Assembly (NCBI GenBank): GCA_021850095.1
Contig: JAJZRX010000001.1
Location: 62,001-126,000 of the forward strand
Direction: 5' to 3'
Origin: Deltaproteobacteria bacterium
Lineage (GTDB): Bacteria; Desulfobacterota; Desulfuromonadia; Geobacterales; Pseudopelobacteraceae
Length of the DNA stretch: 64,000 bases
The notes beneath the pieces are model-generated. The model was given only the letters and a program-made list of their open reading frames with translations, was not told the DNA's origin and did not search any database. The position numbers were made by a program, and so were the translations under genes. The first letter of the stretch is position 1. Each line of letters starts with the position of its first letter. Shown piece by piece: positions 37,421 to 46,806 of this stretch.

Positions 37421-38866
37421 TCAGTATTTTGTGTCCAGCACGGTGATCTTGATTCTGCCGATGATGGAGACTAGCGGCGACAGATCCTCCGGCAGATGCC
37501 CTTCCAGCAGTTTCAGGTGAGTGGGGTCAGCCGGCAGCTGGTTGTAGGTCGGGTCGACCGAAACCCAGCGGTCACCAATGAAGCTCTCGGCCCAGCTGTG
37601 ATACAGGAAACCCTTGTCTTCCAGGTAAACCAGTCCGGATACGAAACGGGTCGGCAGGCCGGCGGCCCGCGCCAGGGCGGTGTACAGGCGGGCATGGGTC
37701 TGGCAGTTGCCGGAGCGGGATCTGAAGCTTTCAGCGGCGCTGCCGCCGTCATCGACACTGTCTTTCAGCCAGTCCGCAGTCCAGGACGCCGTAGTCCGGG
37801 CCAGTTCCTCCTGATTTGCGGCCGCTGCCGCCAGGGTTTTGGCCTGGGCCACTATTTCAGGCGCCTCGGATTCGATCTTGTCAGCCGGCTTCAGATAGAT
37901 CTCCGGCAATTTGGTCACTTTTGGTTCCTGTTCCGCCGGAACAAAAGTTCCGGTCTTGATCTGCACGGTTCCCGCAGCCCGTTTTTCGGCCAGTTGGCCC
38001 CCCTCCTGCAGCATCGGCAGTAGGTCGTTCCAACCACTGATCTCAACCGCCAGGGCGGTCAGTTTCTTTGGCTCCCTGATGGGGGACGCGATCCGCACCA
38101 GGCTGAAGTCGTAGATCAGATCCTTTTTGGCCAGGGCCAGGTCTTTGATAAAGGTTCCCAAAAGCTTCGGATCCTCACGCCTGGTGATCACCAGTCCTTC
38201 CCGCACCGATTCCAGCAGCGTCGTACCCTGACGGTCAATCCAGATATCGTTATTGACAAACGGGTACAGGTTGTTCCGCAGCCGGATGGCCGGGATTCCT
38301 TCGGGAGTGGTTTCCTCCCCCAGCACAGTAATCTTTACTTCCTTGATTTTGAGTTCTTCCGGATCAAAAGCTGACAGCTTGTAGGACTTGCCGGGCGATA
38401 CGTCGTGCAGCAGCGGGTATATGTTGAGGGCCGGGCCGGGGAAAAGCTCGCTCCTGAATTTAAGCTGCCTGTCGCTGACCTTGCCGCCCGAACTGTTTTT
38501 AAGGCGCAGAATACCGCCGGCCGCTGTTCCGCTGACGCGTGACGACGCTCCATTGATGGTTTGCTCTACTTCAAAGGAGCGCAATCCCAGCTCCTTTGAC
38601 ACCAGGTAGGTTTCGCGCATGGAGGCTTCTTTCGAGAACCCCATGACGTTCATCCGGACGCTACCGTAGCCCTCCATGCGATAGCCGTCGGGTGACGGGC
38701 TGATGACCTGGCGGTAAAAGCCGACCCGGTCGTTATCGACGTAGATACCGAACCAATTTTCCGACATCGGGGGGGCGGAAATCATACCGGCTGTTTTTGC
38801 GAAAACAGTTGTGGCGCTGCAGAGTGCCACAAAAAAAATGATAACAAGCGTGAAGCGTCCGGTCAT
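37421..38866 (-). CDS. transglutaminase-like domain protein, exported
   Basis: signal-like N-terminus; SRSGNCQTHARLYTALARAAGLPTR...YHSWAESFIGDRWVSVDPTYNQ. Confidence 0.9.
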   Translation of the reverse strand: MTGRFTLVIIFFVALCSATTVFAKTAGMISAPPMSENWFGIYVDNDRVGFYRQVISPSPDGYRMEGYGSVRMNVMGFSKEASMRETYLVSKELGLRSFEVEQTINGASSRVSGTAAGGILRLKNSSGGKVSDRQLKFRSELFPGPALNIYPLLHDVSPGKSYKLSAFDPEELKIKEVKITVLGEETTPEGIPAIRLRNNLYPFVNNDIWIDRQGTTLLESVREGLVITRREDPKLLGTFIKDLALAKKDLIYDFSLVRIASPIREPKKLTALAVEISGWNDLLPMLQEGGQLAEKRAAGTVQIKTGTFVPAEQEPKVTKLPEIYLKPADKIESEAPEIVAQAKTLAAAAANQEELARTTASWTADWLKDSVDDGGSAAESFRSRSGNCQTHARLYTALARAAGLPTRFVSGLVYLEDKGFLYHSWAESFIGDRWVSVDPTYNQLPADPTHLKLLEGHLPEDLSPLVSIIGRIKITVLDTKY

Positions 38867-38990
38867 GTAGGCATTCCTTATTGGGGCGGATACAAAAAAA
38901 CCACCAGTCATTCAGCCAGTTTCCTGAAAGATTGCGGTGGCGTTATTAATGTGATTGAAACATTCATTTTTACACAAAATGGCGCCGTCT

Positions 38991-39917
38991 TCAGGATTCG
39001 TGAAACTCGACCCGGTTGCGTCCGTTGGTTTTGGCGCGGTACAGGGCATCGTCGGCCAGTTTGATGAAAGCGTCGACCGTGGCTATGCCGGCCACAGGAA
39101 AACAGGCTACTCCCAGGCTGGCGGTGATATTCAGCGGAGAAAGGTCGCCGCTGAACTTGAGCGCCTGCACCGAAAGCCTGATCCGGTCGGCAACGAAAAC
39201 GGCCTCCTTGAGGGTGGAGTCGGGCAGAATCGAAATGAATTCCTCCCCCCCGTAACGGGCGGCGCAGTCGTAACTGCGCAACTCCTTCTGCAGCTGGGTC
39301 GCCACCCGCTGTAGCACCACATCGCCCTGCAGGTGGCCGTAGGTGTCGTTGACCTGTTTGAAATGGTCGATATCCAGCATGATCAATGAAAGCGGGCCGT
39401 TTTTGCGGACGGAGCGCTGCAGTTCCTTGTCCAGCGCCTCCATCATGTAGCGCCGGTTGAACAGGCCGGTCAGGTGGTCGGTGTTTGACAATTCCAACAG
39501 AAGTTCGTTGGAGCGCTTGAGATCATCCTGCAGATTTTTGATCTTGAGATGGACTTTTACCCGTGCAATCAGCTCTTCGGGGTCAAAGGGCTTGGTGATG
39601 TAGTCGCTGGCACCCTGGTCAAGCCCCTTGATTTTCAGCTCGCGGTCGTTCATGCCGGTCAGGATCAGAACCGGCACATCCTGCAGATCGGGGCGGGATT
39701 TGAGCATGCTCAAAAACTTGAAGCCGTCGATGCGCGGCATCTCCAGGTCGCACAGGATGATGTCGACCGGAGCCGAAAGCAGCTTCTTGAATCCTTCCAG
39801 ACCATCCTCCGCCTCGTAATAGCGCGAAAACAGGTCCGTCGATTCAAGGGTCTTGATGATCCGTTCACGAATCGTGCCGGAATCATCTATGATCAAAACG
39901 CTGTTAGACATGGCCAC
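38991..39917 (-). CDS. response regulator with GGDEF domain
   Basis: REC (VLIIDDSGTIRE; ILCDLEMPRIDG) and RYGGEEFISILP. Confidence 0.93.
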   Translation of the reverse strand: MAMSNSVLIIDDSGTIRERIIKTLESTDLFSRYYEAEDGLEGFKKLLSAPVDIILCDLEMPRIDGFKFLSMLKSRPDLQDVPVLILTGMNDRELKIKGLDQGASDYITKPFDPEELIARVKVHLKIKNLQDDLKRSNELLLELSNTDHLTGLFNRRYMMEALDKELQRSVRKNGPLSLIMLDIDHFKQVNDTYGHLQGDVVLQRVATQLQKELRSYDCAARYGGEEFISILPDSTLKEAVFVADRIRLSVQALKFSGDLSPLNITASLGVACFPVAGIATVDAFIKLADDALYRAKTNGRNRVEFHES

Positions 39918-39988
39918 GAACTTTACTCCAATCGGGGGCGAAACTCAATTTCTAAAATGAATAATCCGTCTGAAAATTCACGATAAAA

Positions 39989-40654
39989 TCAGAGCAGCGG
40001 TTCTTTGGCCAGCCGTTTCATTTCGAGGATCGTCGCCCCGTAGTCGCTGCTGCCGAAAACGGCGCTGCCGGCAACGAAAACATCGGCTCCGGCGTGGGCG
40101 ATACGGGCGATGTTGGACGCCTTGACTCCGCCGTCCACCTCCAGTTCAGCCTCGCAGCCGCGCCGGTCGAGCATGGCCCGCAGGGCATGGATTTTCGGCA
40201 GGCAGGCTTCGATAAAGCTCTGTCCGCCGAAGCCGGGATTGACGGTCATCAGCAGCACCAGATCCAGCTCTTCGAGAACGTAGTCGAGTACGTTCAGGGG
40301 GGTGGCCGGATTGAGTGACACGCCGGCTTTTTTGCCGAGCGATTGTATCAGCTGGACGGTACGGTGCAGGTGATTGACCGCTTCGGCGTGGACGACGATG
40401 ATGTCGGCCCCGGCCGCGGCGAAATCCGGGATGTAGCGATCCGGGTTCTCGATCATCAGATGCACGTCCAGCGGCAGCGCCGTCACCCTGCGGGCAGCGT
40501 CCACGATCAGGGGGCCGATCGTAATGTTGGGAACGAAATGGCCGTCCATGACGTCGATATGGATGTAGTCGGCGCCGGCCGCTTCAACGGCGCGGATTTC
40601 ATCGCCCAGGCGCGAAAAGTCGGCCGAAAGTATGGAGGGTGCGATTTTCTTCAT
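39989..40654 (-). CDS. rpe: ribulose-phosphate 3-epimerase
   Basis: [38 protein letters not shown]. Confidence 0.96.
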   Translation of the reverse strand: MKKIAPSILSADFSRLGDEIRAVEAAGADYIHIDVMDGHFVPNITIGPLIVDAARRVTALPLDVHLMIENPDRYIPDFAAAGADIIVVHAEAVNHLHRTVQLIQSLGKKAGVSLNPATPLNVLDYVLEELDLVLLMTVNPGFGGQSFIEACLPKIHALRAMLDRRGCEAELEVDGGVKASNIARIAHAGADVFVAGSAVFGSSDYGATILEMKRLAKEPLL

Positions 40655-40672
40655 TCAATGCTCCGTAGGTCG

Positions 40673-42046
40673 TTAGTACTGTCTGCGAATGCGCGCCGCA
40701 AAGAAGCCGTCCATGCCGTGGCGCTGCGGCCAGGCCCGGAACATGCCGTAAAACTCGAACAGCTCTTTCCAGGCCGGGAACAGGTCGTTCAGGTTTTCTA
40801 GCACAAAATCGGGGTGATGCGAAAGAAAATCCTCCACCACCTCCTCGTTTTCCTCGATGGAGGTGGAACAGGTCGAGTAGAGCAGTACGCCGCCCGGCTT
40901 CAGCAGTGCCGCGGCGTTTTTGAGCAGAATCTTCTGGACAGCCGCCAGACGGGTTATATCTCCGATCGTCAGGCGCCATTTTGCCTCCGGGTTGCGGCGA
41001 ACCACCCCCAGCCCGGAACAGGGCGCATCCAACAGGATCCGGTCGAACTGTCCGTGCGGCAGCGAATCGGTCTGGTGCAGATCGGCGGTTGCGGTCTTCA
41101 GGCAGCTGATTCCCAGACGGCGGGCATTTTCCTGGACGATGGACAGCTTTGAGCGGGAAATATCGGTTGCGATCAGCTCGCCCCGGTCATCCATCTGCTG
41201 GGCCAGGTGACAGGACTTGCCGCCCGGGGCGGCACAGGCGTCCCAGATCCGCTCTCCCGGCTGGGCCCCCAGCAGCAGCCCGGCCAGCTGGGATGACTCG
41301 TCCTGCACGGCAAACAATCCGGCTTCATACCCCGGCAGAGTGGCTACCGCATGGCGGCCGGCAACGGTGATGCCGTCGGGAGAGAAGCGGCAGGCGCGTG
41401 CCTCGATCCCCTGCATCTCGAATTCACCCAGCAGCTCTGTCCGCCCGCTGCGCAGTCTATTGACCCGCAGGGTCAGGGGCGGCTGCTGCGAGGACACCTC
41501 GGCCAGGCGACCAGCCTCTTCGAACCCCAGTTGGGCAAGCCAGTGTTCGGCCAGCCATTCCGGTTGGGAGTGGCGGGCGGCTATCGCGGCGACCGGCTCG
41601 GTGGCCGGATCGGGAAAGGTGATTGCGTCCCGTTTCCGCAGGTAGCTGCGCAGGATCGCATTGACCAGCCCGCTGGTGCGGGGGGTGATGATCTTGGCCA
41701 GATTGACCGATTCGTTGACAGCGGCCGACTCGGGAATCCGGTCCAGACAGGTCAGTTGATACAGGCCGATCCGCAGAATGACCAGTGCCTGGGGATCGAG
41801 CTCTTTCAGCGGTTTTTCAAGCAATTGGACGAGGATATGATCCAGGGTTCCCTGGCGTCGCAGAACGCCGAAAACCAGTTCGGCAAACAGACCCCGGTCG
41901 GGTCCGACCAGGGCTCCGGAAACCAGTTCGCTGTCGATCAGACGATCGGCGAAACCGCCCTGCTTGCTGATGCGCAGCAGCGTCTGGCAAGCGGCTTGAC
42001 GCGGATTGGAGGAATGTTCGTTCGTGCTGGCGCGTCTTATAATCAT
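40673..42046 (-). CDS. rsmB: 16S rRNA m5C methyltransferase RsmB
   Basis: NusB-like N-terminus; DACAAPGGKSCHLA; DAPCSGLGVVRRNPE; YSTCS. Confidence 0.95.
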   Translation of the reverse strand: MIIRRASTNEHSSNPRQAACQTLLRISKQGGFADRLIDSELVSGALVGPDRGLFAELVFGVLRRQGTLDHILVQLLEKPLKELDPQALVILRIGLYQLTCLDRIPESAAVNESVNLAKIITPRTSGLVNAILRSYLRKRDAITFPDPATEPVAAIAARHSQPEWLAEHWLAQLGFEEAGRLAEVSSQQPPLTLRVNRLRSGRTELLGEFEMQGIEARACRFSPDGITVAGRHAVATLPGYEAGLFAVQDESSQLAGLLLGAQPGERIWDACAAPGGKSCHLAQQMDDRGELIATDISRSKLSIVQENARRLGISCLKTATADLHQTDSLPHGQFDRILLDAPCSGLGVVRRNPEAKWRLTIGDITRLAAVQKILLKNAAALLKPGGVLLYSTCSTSIEENEEVVEDFLSHHPDFVLENLNDLFPAWKELFEFYGMFRAWPQRHGMDGFFAARIRRQY

Positions 42047-42242
42047 GGATCCTCGCTCATTCTAGGTTCAGTGCGGCTGAAAAGACAAGTTTCCATCATA
42101 GTCAGCATGTCCTGAAAGTGCAAGCGCACTTATTGCCGGCAGGCTCCGGAAAGTCAGTAAATCAGCTATTTCCCTTGCATAGCCACCCCTGATTTGCTAC
42201 ATTTCCCAACTCTTCAAATTTCATGAAAGAATCGAACTGATA

Positions 42243-44717
42243 GTGATAAATCTCCTGGCCATCGAAAAACCTGCCCGCTACATGGGCGGAGAAATGGGCT
42301 CCATCAGCAAGGATGCCGCTGATCTGCGTTTTGCCCTGGCATTTCCGGATGTGTATGAAGTCGGCATGAGCCACCTGGGTTTGCGTATCCTGTACCATGT
42401 GCTGAACGGGGTTGACGGCATCGCCGCAGAACGGGTCTTTGCCCCCTGGCCGGACATGGAGACGCAGCTCAAGGAAGCGGGAGACCGGCTGTCAACCCTG
42501 GAGAGCGGCACGCCGCTGGCGGCCTGCGACATCATCGGTTTCACGCTGCAGTACGAGCTGTCCTACACCAATATCGTCAATATGCTGCGCCTGGCCGGAA
42601 TCCCGCTTCTGGCCGCCGAACGGAGCGCTGCTTTTCCCCTGATCATTGCCGGCGGCCCCTGCGCCTACAACCCCGAACCGCTGGCTCCCTTTCTGGATGC
42701 GGTTCTTTTGGGCGACGGCGAAGAGGCGGTGCTGGAGATCGCCGGGGCGGTGCTGGCCTCAAAGGCAGCTGGCAGTAGCAAAGCCGAGCTGTTGGAACGT
42801 CTGGCCGCCATTGAGGGGGTCTATGTCCCCGCGCTGTTCGAGCCGCACTATCATCCCGACGGCACCCTCTCCGCGATAACTCCTCACAAGCCCGGATACA
42901 CCTCCGTTCGGCGCCGCTTTTTGTCCGATCTCGATACGGCTCCCTATCCGGCATCTCCGGTCGTGCCGTTCATGAAAACCGTGCATGACCGGGTGGCGGT
43001 GGAAATCGCCCGCGGCTGCACCCGCGGCTGCCGTTTCTGCCAGGCCGGCTATATCTATCGCCCCCTGCGGGAGCGCTCTCCCGACACGATCCTCAAGCTG
43101 GTGGAAGATGCGTTGCAGGCCACCGGCTATGACGAAGTCTCGCTGCTGTCGCTCTCGACCGGTGATTATTCCTGTGTGGCGCCCCTGATCAGCGAGCTGA
43201 TGACCCGTTATGCCGAGGCGCGGGTGGCGGTGTCGCTGCCGTCGCTGCGGGTCGGAACCCTTACGGACGGGCTGATCGAAGACATCAGGAAAGTGCGCAA
43301 AACCGGCTTCACCCTGGCGCCGGAAGCGGGCAGCGCCCGGATGCGGCGGGTCATCAACAAGGGTATCACCGAGGCCGATCTGATTGCCGGCGCCGCCAGT
43401 ATCTACAGCGCCGGCTGGCGGCTGATCAAGCTGTATTTCATGATCGGGTTGCCGGGTGAAACCGTCGATGACGTGACCCAGATCTCAACCCTGGCGCGCA
43501 AGGTCAAGGATCAGGCCAAGGCGGTCGGCGCAAGCGGTGATGTCAATGTGGCCGTCAGCACCTTTGTTCCCAAGGCCCATACTCCCTTTCAGTGGGAGCC
43601 GCAGATTTCGATGCAGGAAACCCTGGATCTGCAGTACCAGCTGCATTGCGAGCTGAAGAAACGCAAGCTCCGCTTCAAGTGGCAGGATGCTCCGCTGTCG
43701 CTGATGGAAGGTGTCTTTGCCCGCGGCGACCGCCGCCTGGCGCCGGTGCTGGTTCGGGCGGTCGAGTTGGGCTGCCGCTTTGACGGCTGGCATGAACATT
43801 TTTCCCTGCAGCGCTGGCAGCAGGCTTTCCGCGATTGCGGCATAGAGCCGGAGTGGTATCTGCGCCGGCGCGGGCTGGACGAAATCCTGCCCTGGGATCA
43901 TCTGGATTGCGGCGTGACGCGCGAGTTTCTGCTGGCTGAACGGGAGCGGGCCTTGGCTGAGGCCGCCACCGAGGATTGCCGTAACGGAGCTTGCAGCGCC
44001 TGCGGCGTCTGTGATTTCAAGGATGTGGCCACCAGGTTGGCTCAGAAAACGGAACTGCCGCCCACTCCGGCGACAGAAAATCCCGAACAGCAGCCGACCC
44101 GGATGCGGCTCCGTTTTGCAAAAACCGGCGCCATGATCTATCTCAGTCATCTGGAACTGATCACCGTTTTCACCCGGGCCGTCAGCCGCGCCGGAGTGCC
44201 GATCCTCTTTTCGCAGGGTTTTCATCCCCATCCCCGTTTTTCCTTCGGCACGGCCACCTCGGTGGGGGTCGAGTCCCAGGCCGAGTATATGGATATGTTT
44301 ACTGCGTCCGGCATGCCCGCCGGGGAGGTGCGGGAGCGGCTCAACGCCGTTCTTCCCGAGGGGCTGCAGGTTCTGGAGGCGTTGGAAGTGGATCTCAAGG
44401 CGCCCTCCATCTCAACCTTGATCGAGTCCACCCGCTACCGTATAACTATTGCTAAAATGACCGCCGAAGCGCTGCGGGAAGGGCGTGTGCAGTTTTTGGC
44501 ACATGATTCTTTCGTGATCGAGCGGCATAAAAAGGGCGAGACGCAGAAGGTGGATTTGAGGAGTGAAACGATCTCGCTGATGGCTGACGGACAGGTTCTG
44601 GAGCTGCTTGCCAAAAGGGGCAAGCCGCTGGAGTTTGCCCGGGCCATCAGTGGTGACGACGCACTCAAGGGCGAGGATGTCCGCATCGAAAAGCTGGACG
44701 TTGTCTTCGCCCCCTGA
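42243..44717 (+). CDS. radical SAM protein with fused C-terminal TIGR03936/DUF2344-like domain
   Basis: RGCTRGCRFCQAGYIYRP; C-terminal MRLRFAKTGAMIYLSHLELITVFTRAVSRAG. Confidence 0.9.
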   Translation: MINLLAIEKPARYMGGEMGSISKDAADLRFALAFPDVYEVGMSHLGLRILYHVLNGVDGIAAERVFAPWPDMETQLKEAGDRLSTLESGTPLAACDIIGFTLQYELSYTNIVNMLRLAGIPLLAAERSAAFPLIIAGGPCAYNPEPLAPFLDAVLLGDGEEAVLEIAGAVLASKAAGSSKAELLERLAAIEGVYVPALFEPHYHPDGTLSAITPHKPGYTSVRRRFLSDLDTAPYPASPVVPFMKTVHDRVAVEIARGCTRGCRFCQAGYIYRPLRERSPDTILKLVEDALQATGYDEVSLLSLSTGDYSCVAPLISELMTRYAEARVAVSLPSLRVGTLTDGLIEDIRKVRKTGFTLAPEAGSARMRRVINKGITEADLIAGAASIYSAGWRLIKLYFMIGLPGETVDDVTQISTLARKVKDQAKAVGASGDVNVAVSTFVPKAHTPFQWEPQISMQETLDLQYQLHCELKKRKLRFKWQDAPLSLMEGVFARGDRRLAPVLVRAVELGCRFDGWHEHFSLQRWQQAFRDCGIEPEWYLRRRGLDEILPWDHLDCGVTREFLLAERERALAEAATEDCRNGACSACGVCDFKDVATRLAQKTELPPTPATENPEQQPTRMRLRFAKTGAMIYLSHLELITVFTRAVSRAGVPILFSQGFHPHPRFSFGTATSVGVESQAEYMDMFTASGMPAGEVRERLNAVLPEGLQVLEALEVDLKAPSISTLIESTRYRITIAKMTAEALREGRVQFLAHDSFVIERHKKGETQKVDLRSETISLMADGQVLELLAKRGKPLEFARAISGDDALKGEDVRIEKLDVVFAP

Positions 44718-44759
44718 CAGATATTCGGAAATTTCACTTTACTATACGGAGAAATCACC

Positions 44760-46286
44760 ATGGGAGCAGAGTTAGTAATCAATGCCGCTTCCCACGAAAC
44801 CCGCATCGCGTTGATCGAGAACGGCACCATTGCCGAACTTTACATCGAGCGCAGCCGTGAAAAGGGGATCGTGGGCAATATTTACAAGGGGCGCGTGATC
44901 CGGGTGCTGCCCGGCATGCAGGCCGCCTTTGTGGACATCGGCCTCGAGAAGGCCGCCTTTCTGTATGTGGCGGACGTTTTTGATGCGATTGAAGAGTATG
45001 AGTCGATGCTGGAAAGCGGCAGCAAAAAGGAAGAAGAGCCCCATGATGAGCAGGAATCGGGCGCCCATCCCGAATACCGGCCGCTGCACCCGATCGAGGA
45101 TCTGCTGCAGGAAGGGCAGGAGCTGCTGGTGCAGATTTCCAAGGAACCGCTGGGTACCAAGGGGGCCCGCATAACATCGCACATCTCCCTGCCCGGCCGT
45201 CATTTGGTGTATATGCCGACGGTCGATCACATCGGCATTTCACGCCGGATCGAAGACGAAGAGGAGCGCGAGCGCTTGCGTGAGGTCGTCGAACGGCTCA
45301 AACAGCCCGGCTCGGGCTACATCGTCAGAACGGTGTCGGAAGGCAAGAGCGAAGAAGATCTGGTTGCCGACATCCAGTACCTTTCCACCCTCTGGAGCGA
45401 AATCACCACCCGCAAGGACAAGGCGGCCGTGCCGTCGCTGCTGCATTCCGACCTGGACGTGGTTCAGAAGGTCGTGCGCGACATCGTTACCGAACAGGTG
45501 GACCGGATTGTGGTTGATTCCAAACCTGATTATGACCGCATCGTGCAGTTCATATCGACCTTTGCCTCCAAGATGAAGTACGCGATCGAACTGTATGACG
45601 AAGAGGAACCGATCTTCGATCACTACGGTCTGGAAGTCGAGATCAGCCGGGCGCTGGGGCGCAAGGTCTGGCTCAAATCGGGCGGTTATATCATTATCGA
45701 ACAGACCGAGGCGCTGACCGCCATCGATGTCAATACCGGCCGCTTTGTCGGCAAGCACAACCTGGAAGACACGATCCTGAAAACCAACCTGGAAGCGGTC
45801 AAGGAGATCGCCTACCAGCTCCGCCTGCGCAACATCGGCGGGATTATCATCATCGATTTCATCGACATGGAGAAAGAGGTCAACCGCGAGAAAGTCTTCG
45901 GCGCGCTGGAAGAAGCGCTCAAAGCGGACAAGTCGAAAACCAATATCCTGAAAATATCCGAGCTGGGACTGGTTGAAATGACCCGGAAGCGGGTGCGGGA
46001 AAGCATCGGCCGCATGATGTGCGAGCCCTGCACCTACTGCGAAGGGCGCGGCTATATCAAATCCAAGACGACCATCTGCCACGAGATATTCCGGGAATTG
46101 CGCCGCGAGATGCTTGATATTCGTGGAACCAAGGCGACCGTCACGGTTCATCCGCTGGTGGCCGATCTGCTGTACGACGAGGAGCGGCGCGGGCTGGAGG
46201 AACTGGAGAAGAAGTTCAAAAAACGGATTACCGTGCGAGCCAAGCCCGGTTTTCATCAGGAGCAGTTTGAAATTCTGATCAATTGA
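44760..46286 (+). CDS. rng: ribonuclease E/G family protein
   Basis: IYKGRVIRVLPGMQAAFVDIGLEKAAFL; TALTAIDVNTGRFVGKHNLEDTILKTNLEA; CEPCTYCEGRG. Confidence 0.93.
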   Translation: MGAELVINAASHETRIALIENGTIAELYIERSREKGIVGNIYKGRVIRVLPGMQAAFVDIGLEKAAFLYVADVFDAIEEYESMLESGSKKEEEPHDEQESGAHPEYRPLHPIEDLLQEGQELLVQISKEPLGTKGARITSHISLPGRHLVYMPTVDHIGISRRIEDEEERERLREVVERLKQPGSGYIVRTVSEGKSEEDLVADIQYLSTLWSEITTRKDKAAVPSLLHSDLDVVQKVVRDIVTEQVDRIVVDSKPDYDRIVQFISTFASKMKYAIELYDEEEPIFDHYGLEVEISRALGRKVWLKSGGYIIIEQTEALTAIDVNTGRFVGKHNLEDTILKTNLEAVKEIAYQLRLRNIGGIIIIDFIDMEKEVNREKVFGALEEALKADKSKTNILKISELGLVEMTRKRVRESIGRMMCEPCTYCEGRGYIKSKTTICHEIFRELRREMLDIRGTKATVTVHPLVADLLYDEERRGLEELEKKFKKRITVRAKPGFHQEQFEILIN

Positions 46287-46312
46287 GCCTGGCTGACAGG
46301 ACAGTCTGAAAC

Positions 46313-46345
46313 GACAAAAGGCGGGTTTTACCCCGCCTTTTGTCG
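46313..46345. terminator. bidirectional-looking intrinsic terminator
   Basis: GACAAAAGGCGGG-TTTTA-CCCCGCCTTTTGTC. Confidence 0.8.
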
Positions 46346-46365
46346 TTCAAATTTTGCGTTGCGGA

Positions 46366-46551
46366 TTATGCTGCTTTGCGATTGAGGGTGTCCTGCTGAT
46401 GGTGCGCGGTGAAATACTCCATCGCTTCACGCATGATTACGGAAATGCTCTTGTTGGTGGTGTTCATCAGGTTTTCCAGATGCTCACGCTCTTCGTCACT
46501 GACTCTCATTGATATTACGTTGTAACGCGGATTCTCTCTCATTCTTCCCAT
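46366..46551 (-). CDS. ribbon-helix-helix (CopG-like) DNA-binding protein
   Basis: YNVISMRVSDEEREHLENLMNTTNKSISVIMREAMEYF. Confidence 0.75.
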   Translation of the reverse strand: MGRMRENPRYNVISMRVSDEEREHLENLMNTTNKSISVIMREAMEYFTAHHQQDTLNRKAA

Positions 46552-46602
46552 GGTTTTCTTCCTCCTGGCTTTTTTATGGTTTGTTTCGTGCGTTTTCGAC
46601 GA

Positions 46603-46617
46603 ATGTAACGTTTACAT
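46603..46617. promoter_or_regulatory. perfect palindrome ATGTAA-CGT-TTACAT, possible operator of the RHH gene
   Basis: about 50 bp upstream of the RHH start codon. Confidence 0.45.
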
Positions 46618-46806
46618 AAGCCAGTATCGTGCCAATTTTCATTATAGACTTAATTGTTAATTAAAACAGCACCTTGTAAATCGGACTTAAAAGATCCGCA
46701 AGCGGGTTCCGGAAAAAGTGTGCCACAAAAGGCGCATATATGGCCAAAAGTATACACAATTTTATAACAGTGCGCAGATCGGACACCCTGTCGCACAAGG
46801 CGGGCG

